This document shows positions 36,136 to 44,781 of a stretch of 64,000 bases of DNA, in pieces (positions within the stretch are counted from its first letter, which is position 1; every line of letters begins with the position of its first letter). Origin of the DNA: Mycobacterium xenopi (GTDB lineage Bacteria > Actinomycetota > Actinomycetes > Mycobacteriales > Mycobacteriaceae). The DNA lies in the NCBI RefSeq assembly GCF_009936235.1, contig NZ_AP022314.1, positions 868,001-932,000 of the forward strand. The letters run 5' to 3'. Both the position numbers and the translations under genes were made by a program. A model generated the notes under the pieces. It was given only the letters and a program-made list of their open reading frames with translations. It was not told the DNA's origin and made no database searches.

Positions 36136-37022
36136 GGCCTGTGCTAGCCCTTGCGCGGACCCGGCGTGAACCTGACCGGCAATTTGCGCACCGCGTAGAC
36201 CTCGCCGGCGTCGGCGAACCGTTCGGGGTCGCCGGCGAGCTCGAAGTCGGGCAGGCGTTTCAGCACCTGACCCACCATCACCTGAAACATCATCTTGGCA
36301 TAGTGCGAGCCGAGGCAGCGATGCATGCCGACACCAAATGCCATGTGCTTCTTGGCATTCGGCCGGGCCAAATCAAGCGTGTCGGGATCCTCGAACATCT
36401 CCGGGTCTCGGTTGGCCGCTCCCCACATCAGGATGGCCCGATCGCCGGCACACAGCGGCTGGCCATGGAACTCCGCGTCGCGGGACACGGTGCGGGCCAG
36501 GCCCAGCGTCGGTGAGTACAACCGCAGCAGCTCGTCGGTGCCCTTCTTGATCAGCTCAGGGTCGGCGATCAACTGCCGACGCAACAGGGGGTCTTGGCAC
36601 AAGCGCAGCAGCACATTTCCGGTGAAGCCGCTGGTAGTGTCCATGCCGCCGAGCATCATCAGGAAGGCGTACATGGTGATTTGCGTGTCGTCGAGGGGCT
36701 TCCCGTTAAGCGTGCCCCGCAGGATGTCGCTGAACAGGTCGTCGCCGAGGCCTTCGGAGCGCCGCCTTTCTATGTGCTTGGCGATCTCGCCGAACATCGC
36801 CATGCCGGCTTCGCGGGCCTTCTCCGGGTCGTGGGCACGGTCGTGGACGGTCGAGTGCACCCAGTGCACCCATTCCATGGCGCGCGACTCATCGAAGTCG
36901 AGCAGCCGAAGGATCAGCCGCGCCGGCAGCGGCGTGGTCAGCTCGCCCACCAAGTCGCAGTGGCCGCGCTCGATGAACGCGTCGATCGCTTCATCGGTCA
37001 TCTCACGTGCCGACTCGCGGAA

Positions 37023-37030
37023 CCGCTCGG
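37023..37030. repeat. 8-bp target duplication, left copy
   Basis: CCGCTCGG, identical to 38463-38470 on the other side of the IS1081-like element. Removing one copy with the element restores the P450 frame. Confidence 0.88.
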
Positions 37031-38462
37031 GGCCAAGCCCAGTGACGTGGTGTAAGAGTTCGTTCGATCGCGTGACCCTTCGGGTGGCAGTCTAGGCGGT
37101 CAGGGCTGGGGTGGTGTTGGTTTGCTGTCCGGCGGGCTCGTCGGTGCTGGTCAGTGCTGTGCGGGCGCGGGTGAGCACGTCAAGGCCCAGGTAGCGTCGT
37201 CCTTCGATCCATTCGTCGTGTTGTTCGGCCAGCACGGCACCGACGAGGCGGATGATCGAGGCCCGGTCGGGGAAGATGCCCACGACGTCGGTCCTGCGCC
37301 TGATTTCTTTGTTGAGCCGTTCCTGGGGATTGTTGCTCCAGATTTGGCGCCAGATCTGTTTGGGAAAAGCGGTGAACGCCAACAGATCCGGGCGGGCTGC
37401 GTCGAGGTGTTCGGCCACTTTGGGGAGCTTGTCCGACAATGCGTCGAGGACTCGATCGTATTGGGCAACAACCGATTCGGCGTCGGGCTGGTCGAAGACC
37501 GAGTGCAGCAGAGTGCGCACCCACGGCCAGGAGGACTTCGGGGTGGCCGCCATCAGGTTGTTCGCGTAATGGGTGCGGCAGCGCTGCCAGGCCGCTCCGG
37601 GCAAGGTGGCCCCGATCGCGGCGACCAGGCCGGGGTGGGCGTCGCTGGTGACCAGCGCGACCCCGGACAGGCCGCGGGCGACCAGGTCGCGGAAGAACGC
37701 CAGCCAGCCTGCCCCGTCCTCGGCGGAGCTGACCTGCACACCCAGGATCTCGCGGTAGCCCTCGGCGTTGACGCCGGTGGCAATCAGGGTGTGCACGCCC
37801 ACGACGCGGCCGTTCTCGCGGACTTTGAGCACCAGGGCATCAGCGGCGACGAACGTGTACGGGCCGGCGTCAAGCGGGCGGGTGCGAAACGCCTCAACCT
37901 GCTCATCGAGTTCTTTGGCCATGATCGACACCTGCGACTTGGAAAGCCTCGTCACACCCAGTGTTTCAACGAGGCGTTCCATCCGCCGGGTGGACACTCC
38001 CAGCAGATAGCAGGTGGCCACCACGCTGGTCAGGGCACGCTCAGCGCGTTTGCGTCGCTCCAATAGCCAGTCCGGGAAATAGCTGCCCTGACGCAGCTTG
38101 GGAATGGCCACATCGATGGTGCCGGCGCGGGTGTCGAAATCACGATGCCGGTAGCCGTTGCGGCTGTTGGACCGCTCATCGCTGCGCTGGCGGTAGCGGC
38201 CCCGCAGATGGCGTCGGCTTCCGCGCCCATCAAGGCGTGGATGAACACCGACAGCAGCCCTCGCAGCAAGTCCGGGCTGGCCTCGGCGAGTTGGTCGGCC
38301 AACAGCTGCTCGGCGTCGATAAGGTGTGGTGAGGTCATCGCGTTGCTCTCCTTCGGTTGACTTTGCTGATCGTTCGAAGGATCACGCGATGACCGCCCTC
38401 TACCGCGCTACGACACGCCCACCGGCCCTACCGGCTCATACACCACGCCCCTGGACGCAACT
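37031..38462. mobile_element. IS1081-like: IS256-family element, IS1081-like (1432 bp)
   Basis: Ends are defined by the 8-bp direct repeats CCGCTCGG and by imperfect terminal repeats sharing CCAG-N-G-N-CGTGGTGTA-N-GAG. A second, inner pair of repeats (TCGCGTGAYCCTTCG, 37068 and 38389) encloses 1322 bp, close to the usual published length of IS1081. The direct repeats and P450 frame argue the mobile unit here is the larger one. The transposase has a frameshift, so this copy is probably not autonomous. Confidence 0.85.
37092..38338 (-). pseudogene. IS1081-type (IS256/mutator) transposase with frameshift
   Basis: Starts at ATG 38338 (MTSPHLIDAEQLLADQLAEA) and switches frame near 38197; the second frame gives IPKLRQGSYFPDWLLERRKR and VRENGRVVGVHTLI, VTSDAHPGL, WSNNPQERLNKEIRRRTD, the mutator-type catalytic region. 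Adding one C at 38197 restores G-A-G-Y-R-Q-R and a 415-residue protein, the length I recall for IS1081 transposase. Without it the 3' frame (from 38111) lacks about the first 75 residues. Confidence 0.88.
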
Positions 38463-38470
38463 CCGCTCGG
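38463..38470. repeat. 8-bp target duplication, right copy
   Basis: CCGCTCGG, matching 37023-37030. On the coding strand it reads CCGAGCGG, within the P450 codons Ala-Glu-Arg. Confidence 0.88.
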
Positions 38471-38822
38471 CCGAGGCCGGGGAGAACCGCCTCAGCGTTG
38501 CTTCGCGCAGTTCTAATGTTTCGGGTGGGTCGGATTCGATCGGCAGGATGGGAAACGGGATCGGGCTAGGCGGTACCCCGATGGACGGCGCGGAGTTGAA
38601 CAGCTCGTCGTCGCGGGAAGCCTCGAAGACCGAAGCGTAATCGACCAGGGCCCAGAATCCGCCGTAGTGCGGCGAATACGCCACCGGGCAACTTGATTCG
38701 CGCATCCGCCGGAACGTGCTGTGGGGGTCTTCTCGGAATTCCGGGGAGTGATGGTCGAGGTCGACCTCGGCGCGCTGACGTGAATCGGTCCGCGTCATCT
38801 GGGCTGTCCTTCCGTTTGGCGG

Positions 38823-39977
38823 TTACCGACTGAGGATTGCGACCGCGGCGGTCCCGGGCGCCCCGTAGAGCTGTGCGAGGGCCACCTTCGGGTTGTTGGG
38901 CACCTGCCGGTCCCCGGCGGTGCCGCGAAGCTGATGCACGAGTTCGAACACCTGTCGGAGCCCGGACGCGCCGACCGGTTCGCCGTTGGCCAGCAGGCCT
39001 CCGTCGGTGTTGATCGGGATGCGTCCGCCGATTTCGGTGGCTCCATCGTGCAGCAGTGCCTCTTGCTCGCCGTCCTTGCACAGCATCGTCTCGGCCATGT
39101 GTATGAGCTCTGAACCCGAGTCGGTGTCTTGCAATTGCGCGATATCGATGTCGTTGGGCCCGACGCCCGCTAGTTCGTAGGCGGCGGCCGCGGCTTCGGC
39201 CGTGGTGCCGGGAACGAGTGGCAGCTCGATCGAGGTGCGAAGCAGTTCGTAGGCGCCCTCGCGGCGGCTGCGCAGCGCCGTGGAACGAAGATAGATCGGG
39301 GCGTCCGTGTACTGCTTGGCTTTGTCGGCCCGACAGACAACCACCGCGGCCGCACCTTCGTTGGGATTGCAGTACATGTACTGCCGCAGGGGCGCATTGA
39401 CGATCGGCGACGCCAGGATGGTCTCTGCGCTCATCGCCTTGCGGCGCCAGGCGTGCGGGGTGCGGGAGCCGTTGGCGAAATTCTTCTCGGCGACCTTGGC
39501 CAGCGTCTGCTCGGTAATGCCGTGGTCATGCATGTAGCGCATGATCTTGGTGCCGAAATAGTGGGTGGTCAGAAACATGCCCTGGTCGCCGTACCATTGC
39601 GGCAGACCCGACACGGCCGGGTCGGCGCCAAACGGCCCACGCGGGTGCTTGTCCAAGCCGACACCCACGGCGATGTCGGCCTCGCCGTTCTGCACGTCGC
39701 GAGCGGCCAGGGTGAGAAGCGAGTTGCCAGTCGCGCAGCCGCTCAGCACGGCGCGTGCCGGTAGCCCGGTCATGCCGACCAGGCCGGTGACTGCTTCCGG
39801 GTTGGCGACCTCGAGGCTTCCGGCGTAGAGACTCTGGGCCTGTTTCCAGTCGACGCCAGCGTCGCGCAGGGCGCGATGGATCGCCACCGCCCCCATCTCC
39901 AGCGCGGACCGGTCGTCGTACCGCCCAAACGGGTGCAGTCCCACGCCGATGATGGCTATTTCCGGCGAATTGCTCAT
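38823..39977 (-). CDS. Thiolase family protein (lipid-transfer/SCP-X type)
   Basis: A 384-residue thiolase-fold protein. The N-terminus is EIAIIGVGLHPFGRYDDRSA, the nucleophilic Cys is in AVLSGCATGNSLL, and C-terminal features are QLQDTDSGSELIHMAETML, INTDGGLLANGEPVGASGLR and LAQLYGAPGTAAVAIL. The His normally near the C-terminus (H-N-x-G-G) is replaced by Tyr-Gly-Ala. No adjacent DUF35 partner. It is followed 24 bases on by the broken P450 and heads the minus-strand run. Confidence 0.87.
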   Translation of the reverse strand: MSNSPEIAIIGVGLHPFGRYDDRSALEMGAVAIHRALRDAGVDWKQAQSLYAGSLEVANPEAVTGLVGMTGLPARAVLSGCATGNSLLTLAARDVQNGEADIAVGVGLDKHPRGPFGADPAVSGLPQWYGDQGMFLTTHYFGTKIMRYMHDHGITEQTLAKVAEKNFANGSRTPHAWRRKAMSAETILASPIVNAPLRQYMYCNPNEGAAAVVVCRADKAKQYTDAPIYLRSTALRSRREGAYELLRTSIELPLVPGTTAEAAAAAYELAGVGPNDIDIAQLQDTDSGSELIHMAETMLCKDGEQEALLHDGATEIGGRIPINTDGGLLANGEPVGASGLRQVFELVHQLRGTAGDRQVPNNPKVALAQLYGAPGTAAVAILSR

Positions 39978-40046
39978 TGCGGTCCTCCCAGCAGGCCTGC
40001 GGCGGAACTGGAGAACGGCCCGCCGCCCACGCCCGCCCTAACCAGA

Positions 40047-40058
40047 TAACTATATAGC
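40047..40058. promoter_or_regulatory. TAACTATATAGC promoter motif (copy 2)
   Basis: Identical 12-mer to 11980-11991, 69 bases upstream of the thiolase start (39977) and in front of the plus-strand remnant at 40115. Its core CTATATAG is a perfect palindrome. Confidence 0.35.
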
Positions 40059-40114
40059 GGATTGATCATTTACACTAAGTTAATCCGGTATCCGCCCGTC
40101 AAGAAGGATTCGCT

Positions 40115-40455
40115 TTGAGCATTTCGCGGCTCAGCGCCGACGGAATCCAGTCGCTGAATTATCGCCTGCCCACCCCGAACACCCACACGTCCAACAGGTT
40201 GCGGTGGTGGGTGTCGAGGACCCGCACTGGGGCCGGGCCATCGTCGCAGTGGTGGTACCGGTCGAGGGCTGTGAGCCAGATCCCGAAGAACTGCGCGAGC
40301 ATGTTCGCGCGAGCCTGCGCGGTTCTCGCACACCCGATCGGGTGGTCTTCTGGGACGCATTGCCCACCAATACAACCGGCAAGTTGCTGCGCCGCGACAT
40401 CGTTGCAAGCTTGCGTACCGACGAATACCGAGAGTTCCCCGCGAGCAGCCAGTGA
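40115..40455 (+). pseudogene. Remnant of an acyl-CoA synthetase (C-terminal domain)
   Basis: The frame ending at 40455 encodes HPHVQQVAVVGVEDPHWGRA and LPTNTTGKLLRRDIVASLRT, the mobile C-terminal domain of AMP-dependent ligases with the A10 lysine. The A3, A5 and A8 regions are missing. Upstream, an AGAAGGATT Shine-Dalgarno and a TTG at 40115 open a different frame (MSISRLSADG...), so this looks like the original start joined out of frame to the 3' end after an internal deletion of about 1.3 kb. A GTG at 40204 could still start the C-terminal domain alone. Confidence 0.7.
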
Positions 40456-40465
40456 AGGAGCGACT

Positions 40466-40768
40466 GTGATCAAGAACGGCACCCGTCTGCAGAGCCAGGT
40501 ATGCGATACCCAGGTCATCGTGATTAGGGCGGCGGACAGCCTGGATGACCTGCGCGCCGGTGGGGTACCGATGCTGCCGATCGGCAGCCAGCCGTCAGCG
40601 GACGCCCGCCTCGATCCCGCGTTCTCCGACGGGAATCTGATGGGTAAGCGTTACGTCGACCAAAGCGGCGCGGAGATCCTGGTGACCAAGGCGGGTGCCG
40701 GAACGCTCAGCATCGGCCAGACCCCGCTGACCATCAAGGAAGCTAAGCCGCTGCCGGCCAGCGACTAG
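40466..40768 (+). CDS. Conserved hypothetical protein (100 aa)
   Basis: Starts at GTG 40466 after GAAGGAGCGACT (VIKNGTRLQSQVCDTQVIVI) and ends IKEAKPLPASD. It contains one Cys (QVCDTQV) and a beta-rich C-terminal stretch (GAEILVTKAGAGTLSIG). I recall no named domain, but the pattern looks conserved and it lies 10 bases after the synthetase remnant, so the two probably formed an operon. Function unknown. Confidence 0.65.
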   Translation: MIKNGTRLQSQVCDTQVIVIRAADSLDDLRAGGVPMLPIGSQPSADARLDPAFSDGNLMGKRYVDQSGAEILVTKAGAGTLSIGQTPLTIKEAKPLPASD

Positions 40769-40855
40769 CGTGGTGTGCGGAAGACCCATTGACCTGGCGC
40801 GGAGAGAACGTCCGCGCCACCTGCCAGCTCGGGGCTGCAGCGGAGCTCCAACGCC

Positions 40856-41122
40856 TCACAACCACAAGTACATGCCGGTCAAGACGGACCACAGCGCTAC
40901 GCAATAGCCCTCGAAGGTGCCGCGCAGGAAGAGCGGGGCATCCCGCAATTCCATAAAGTCCAAACCGACGAAGCGAACCTTTATGGCGGCCACGGCGAGA
41001 ACCACGACGGCGATAGCCGATCCGGTCCCGTGCTCGTGGCCTACCGCCCACGACACGACCGTGGCGACAACCAGGACGACCCACACGGCGGTGGAACGGG
41101 CCCGGAAAAGCGAAGGCGTCAT
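40856..41122 (-). CDS. Cytochrome c oxidase subunit IV-like small membrane protein
   Basis: An 88-residue protein with three predicted membrane segments: AVWVVLVVATVVSWAVGH, IAVVVLAVAAIKVRFVGLDF and YCVALWSVLTGMYLWL. The pattern (K-V-R-F-V-G, F-M-E-L-R-D-A-P) matches the prokaryotic COX4/NorF-like family that follows subunit III-like proteins. It starts two bases after the subunit III stop. It probably stabilises or assembles a heme-copper oxidase or NO-reductase-like complex. Confidence 0.75.
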   Translation of the reverse strand: MTPSLFRARSTAVWVVLVVATVVSWAVGHEHGTGSAIAVVVLAVAAIKVRFVGLDFMELRDAPLFLRGTFEGYCVALWSVLTGMYLWL

Positions 41123-41124
41123 CG

Positions 41125-41746
41125 TCAGCTCACCAGGTACAGGAGCGGGAACAAGACGATCCACAGCAAATCAACGAGGTGCCAAAAACACGCACCTCCT
41201 TCGACGAGCGCCATTTTCGTTGTACCAAGCTCGACGTGACCGGCCTGCGTCAACAGCAATACCAAGACCACGATGCCGATCAGTACGTGGAACAGGTGCA
41301 GGCCAGTAAGGATGAAGAAATAAAGAAAAAAATGTGTTCTGGTTCGCGGTATGTCCCTGGCTGACCTTGGCGACGTACTCGACCGCCTTGAGCCCGACAA
41401 ACGCCAAGCCGCACGCTAATGCTCCAACCAACAGCCACTGGGCGGCCCGCCGCTCCGAAGAACGGATCGCGTGGATCGCGGTGATAACGAACAATGAACC
41501 GGTCAGCAGAATCAGAGTATTGGTCAACCCAATGCCGATGCTCAGCATCCTTCGCGACTGGTCGAACACTTCGGGAGCGCGGCCGCGCTCGTACATGAAT
41601 GTCACGAAGAACACGCCGAACACCAGCATGTCGCCGAACAAGACGATCCAGATACCCCCCTCACCCGGGACGCGACGGCCAGGGCGGGGCACCGTTGGTG
41701 TAGACGCGGCTGTCTTGGTGGCCAGTCGCGTTGCCTGCTGGCTCAC
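41125..41746 (-). pseudogene. Cytochrome c oxidase subunit III (NorE-like) with +1 frameshift
   Basis: Begins at GTG 41746 (VSQQATRLATKTAAST), overlapping the upstream stop. The first frame covers IWIVLFGDMLVFGVFFVTFM and ANQNTFF, then a run of seven A (41326-41332; T on the coding strand) breaks the frame. The other frame continues LYFFILTGLHLFHVLIGIVV to the C-terminus. Six T would restore FFLYFFILTGLHLFH, the conserved transmembrane region. It could be a real loss, slippage-corrected, or a sequencing error. Predicted five-helix membrane protein. Confidence 0.82.
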
Positions 41747-42474
41747 GCCGCCTGTTCCCACTTGCGCTCGGCGGCATTAGCGGCGCGTTCGGCGGCCTCG
41801 ACGTCGACCGCCTTGACCAACATCACCGTAGTAACGATCATCCAGATGCAGAACACGGTGAGCGGAATCCAGAAGGCGAACAAACCGTTCCACGCCAAGG
41901 GCCCCTTGTGGAACACGTACACCGCGGCACCCGGCACCCCGAAGACCGCGTACCAGATCTGGAAGTAGCCGAACCAGCGTGGGAAGCTCGGCACCTCGCG
42001 CTTATCGATGAACACAGCGAAGGCAAGAATGAGCACTTGGGTGATGAGCGGGCCAACCAGGCCGACGAAGATCAGCCAGAACATGTCGCTAAGCGCCTGC
42101 GTGACATCGGGATTGGCGTGCGGACGGTAGGCAGCGGCAGCAGCGAAAATCGCGCACAGCGCGAACCCGAACGGGAATGTCACGCTGAGCAGGATCTGCG
42201 TAACCGACATGACACCCCAGTAGCCCTCGATCCGTCTCACCTGCCGAGACAGCAGCGCGAAAAAGGGCGCGAAGAGGAATGCAAGAAAGATCATGAACGC
42301 CATGCCAATGCGGATGCGCAGCTCGTTGTCGGCGTAACGAGCGGCGGTCTCTGTGGCGGTGGCGGATGGGTCGTAGGGTGGGATGAATCCTGCAACAAAT
42401 ACAAACAGGACGAGGAACACTCCAACCATGACCAGGCCCAGCCAGGCCGCAGCCTTCTCGATCTTCACGTGCAT
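41743..42474 (-). CDS. Hypothetical polytopic membrane protein
   Basis: About 243 residues from ATG 42474 (MHVKIEKAAAWLGLVMVGVF); a start at 42504 is possible. Hydrophobic segments appear near residues 10-32 (GLVMVGVFLVLFVFVAGFIP), 55-75 (MAFMIFLAFLFAPFFALL), 90-120, 130-160 and 175-230, so five to seven membrane helices. It is coupled (GTGA) to the subunit III-like gene, so it probably serves the same respiratory or oxidase module. Function unknown. Confidence 0.65.
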   Translation of the reverse strand: MHVKIEKAAAWLGLVMVGVFLVLFVFVAGFIPPYDPSATATETAARYADNELRIRIGMAFMIFLAFLFAPFFALLSRQVRRIEGYWGVMSVTQILLSVTFPFGFALCAIFAAAAAYRPHANPDVTQALSDMFWLIFVGLVGPLITQVLILAFAVFIDKREVPSFPRWFGYFQIWYAVFGVPGAAVYVFHKGPLAWNGLFAFWIPLTVFCIWMIVTTVMLVKAVDVEAAERAANAAERKWEQAA

Positions 42475-42549
42475 GCCATTTTCTCCCGCCCAGCGAGGGA
42501 ACAACGGGATGCCGCCACGTTAATCGAGGTTCGCATCGCTAGTCAACCA

Positions 42550-42564
42550 TTGATCCACTATCAA
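42550..42564. promoter_or_regulatory. TTGAT-N5-ATCAA inverted repeat, putative TetR operator
   Basis: A perfect 5-bp inverted repeat with a 5-base spacer, 25 bases upstream of the TetR start and in the divergent region with the membrane operon. A natural place for autorepression and for control of the oxidase-like genes. Confidence 0.45.
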
Positions 42565-42589
42565 GCCAGCTCGCTGCTAAAGTGGGTTT

Positions 42590-43219
42590 GTGGCGTTGCG
42601 TCGAGCTCCCCGGGTGCGGCGTGGCAGCGCGCAGGGTTTGTTGCGCGAGGCCGCACGAGAGCTCTTCGCAGAACACGGCTATCGGGTCACCACCCGCGAA
42701 ATCGCCGACCGGGCAGGGGTTTCCCACGACCTGATCTTTCGGTACTTCGACTCCAAGGAAGGCTTGTTCTTCGAATCGGTTGGCAGGCCACTGCTAGACG
42801 CTGTCGACGGTCTGCACCGCCGCTGGCTCGATGACCCCGGCCTGCAGTCACTCGATCCGAAAGAACTCGCGCACCGCTTCACCACTGACTTCTACTGCTT
42901 CCTCTCCGACAACCAAGCAATCGCTCGCGCGATGGTCCACTTGTTCACTGAGGGACCGACCGGCGCCGAGCTCGACGTCCTACGGTCCCGCATCAATGAC
43001 ACGCTCAGTGCGATGCTGCCGGCGGTCGACACCGTGCTGTCCATCGACGGGGTCAGGCGCTCTTCGCCGGCCTTGCAGCTCCGGATCGTGCTGCTCTTCG
43101 TGGGTGCGATCGCGACATTCTTGCCCAAGACATATCTCAGAGATGACGACACCCCGTCGCGAAAGGCGGTGATCGACGAGCTATCTCAGTTCATCTACAA
43201 CGGGTTGCGCGAAAGTTAG
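42590..43219 (+). CDS. TetR-family transcriptional regulator
   Basis: A 209-residue regulator from GTG 42590. The HTH is GLLREAARELFAEHGYRVTT followed by IADRAGVSHDLIFRYFDSKE. The rest is a helical ligand-binding domain. It is divergent from the oxidase-like membrane operon and convergent with an acyl-CoA synthetase, whose stop it overlaps by three bases. Probably a repressor of the membrane genes. Confidence 0.9.
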   Translation: MALRRAPRVRRGSAQGLLREAARELFAEHGYRVTTREIADRAGVSHDLIFRYFDSKEGLFFESVGRPLLDAVDGLHRRWLDDPGLQSLDPKELAHRFTTDFYCFLSDNQAIARAMVHLFTEGPTGAELDVLRSRINDTLSAMLPAVDTVLSIDGVRRSSPALQLRIVLLFVGAIATFLPKTYLRDDDTPSRKAVIDELSQFIYNGLRES

Positions 43220-44751
43220 ACGGCCTTCAGCGGGGTGGAGTACTTCTTCACCAATTCCTGCTTGTAGAGCTTGCCGGTGTCGGTGCGGGGTAGTTGCCGC
43301 TCGAAAGAAATAGACCGCGGACACTTGTAGGGCGCCAAACGCTTCCGCACCCACGCCAACAGCTCCGCGGCAAACTCGTCGGTGGCGTCGGCAGGGTCGA
43401 CGGTCTGCACAACACCCTTGACTGACTGGCCCATCTGCTCGTCGGGGATGCCGAACACGGCAGCGTCGAGCACCTTGGGGTGGGTGATCAACAAGTTCTC
43501 GGCTTCCTGCGGATAGATATTCACTCCACCGGAAATGATCATGTGGTGGCGGCGGTCAGTCAGGTGCAGGTAACCATTCTCGTCGAGGTAGCCGATATCA
43601 CCGACGGTGGCCCAGCCGTGCGCGTCCCGCGACGCCGCTGTCTTGGCCTCGTCGTCGAGGTAGTCGAAGGCGTAGCCGCCCTCGTAATAGATTTCGCCGA
43701 TCTCGCCGCGCGGCAGCTCGACGCCGTTCTCGTCGAGAACGTGCGGGATACCGACCAATGGTCTACCCACCGAACCCGGATGCGCCAGCCAGTCCTCGGC
43801 TGTGATAAATGAGGCTCCCACTGCCTCCGAGGCGGCGTAGTACTCGTCGATGATTGGGCCCCACCAGTCGATCATCTGCTTTTTGATCTCGACTGGGCAG
43901 GGCGCGGCTGCGTGCACGACACGGCGCAGGCTGGACAGGTCATACGAATTGCGCACGTTCTCGGGGAGTTTGAGCATCCGCACGAACATCGCCGGGACGA
44001 ACTGCGCGTGGGATACTCGGTACCGCTGAATGCACGCCAAGGCCTGCTCGGCGTCGAATGTTTCCATTACCACGGTGGTGCCACCGAGCGACTGCACCGA
44101 CATCGACCAGAACGACGGCGCGGTGTGATATAGCGGCGCAGGACTCAGATAGACGGCCTCACCGGACAACCCGACTGCTGTCAGCAACGGCTGGAGCATG
44201 TTGGGTGCTTCGGCGGGCGAGAGATGGGGCAGTTCTCGCCGGATCCCTTTAGGGCGGCCGGTGGTGCCTGATGAGTATTGGAGCAAGTCGCCCTCGAGTT
44301 CCTCGGGGATCGGTGTGCACGGTTGATCGGCCACGCAGTCGGGATAGCGTCGCCAGCCGACGAGGTCATCGTCGGCGATCAGCAGCAGCTGGGGCAGCCT
44401 GGCCGACAGGTGCTCGGCGAGCCCTTCACAGATCTTGCGCATCGCGCGAGAGCCGACAACCGCCTTGGCACCGCTGTTGTCGACGATATAGGCGGCTTCG
44501 GCTGCAGTCAGGTGAGTATTGATCAGCGCGTAGTACATGCCGCTGCGGCGCGCCGCCCACATCACCGCATGAATGTGCTCGTTGTTCTCCATGACTACCG
44601 CGACGGTGTCGCCTTCGGCCAGCCCGGCCTGCCGGAAGAAGTGTGCAAGCCTGTTGGCTCGCGCCTCCAGTTCGGCAAAGCTGATCGCCATGCCTGACGG
44701 GTGCAGGATGATGGCGGCTTTAGTGGAGTCGACATGCTCCCGGATCTGCAT
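43216..44751 (-). CDS. AMP-dependent acyl-CoA synthetase (FadD-like)
   Basis: A 511-residue ANL ligase. A3 motif YSSGTTGRPKGIRRELPHLS, A5-like DEYYAASEAVGASFIT, A7/A8 region GWATVGDIGYLDENGYLHLT and A10 lysine in LPRTDTGKLYKQELVKKY. It makes an acyl-CoA from a fatty or cyclic acid. Next to it, 30 bases away, starts the amidohydrolase reading the same way. The start codon at 44751 is ATG (MQIREHVDSTKAAIIL). Confidence 0.92.
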   Translation of the reverse strand: MQIREHVDSTKAAIILHPSGMAISFAELEARANRLAHFFRQAGLAEGDTVAVVMENNEHIHAVMWAARRSGMYYALINTHLTAAEAAYIVDNSGAKAVVGSRAMRKICEGLAEHLSARLPQLLLIADDDLVGWRRYPDCVADQPCTPIPEELEGDLLQYSSGTTGRPKGIRRELPHLSPAEAPNMLQPLLTAVGLSGEAVYLSPAPLYHTAPSFWSMSVQSLGGTTVVMETFDAEQALACIQRYRVSHAQFVPAMFVRMLKLPENVRNSYDLSSLRRVVHAAAPCPVEIKKQMIDWWGPIIDEYYAASEAVGASFITAEDWLAHPGSVGRPLVGIPHVLDENGVELPRGEIGEIYYEGGYAFDYLDDEAKTAASRDAHGWATVGDIGYLDENGYLHLTDRRHHMIISGGVNIYPQEAENLLITHPKVLDAAVFGIPDEQMGQSVKGVVQTVDPADATDEFAAELLAWVRKRLAPYKCPRSISFERQLPRTDTGKLYKQELVKKYSTPLKAV

Positions 44752-44781
44752 GCCCTGAAAACGTAGACGCCCGATATGTCG

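Larger units (their letters stand above)
36144..38798 (-). pseudogene. Cytochrome P450 split by an IS1081-like element
   Basis: The 5' part (38798 down to 38463) encodes VDLDHHSPEFREDPHSTFRR and ends ...FSPASAER. The 3' part (37022 down to 36144) starts FRESAREMTDEAIDAF and contains GGMDTTSG (I-helix), ELLRL (ExxR) and the heme loop FGVGMHRCLG. Removing the IS and one 8-bp target copy joins the codons in frame, giving a 404-residue P450 with normal spacing. The upstream stub runs into the IS and stops; the downstream part from MTDEAID could be translated but lacks the N-terminal third. Likely null. It would have hydroxylated a hydrophobic substrate. Confidence 0.92.

Noticed and set aside
37122..38066. 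314-residue frame opposite the IS1081-type transposase
   Set aside because: Antisense shadow of the transposase, unlike the IS110 case it has no host-coupled start or stop.
37068..38389. Inner repeats as the true ends of the IS1081-like element
   Set aside because: Flanking 8-mers do not match at these ends, whereas perfect 8-bp repeats and a restored P450 frame occur at the outer ends.
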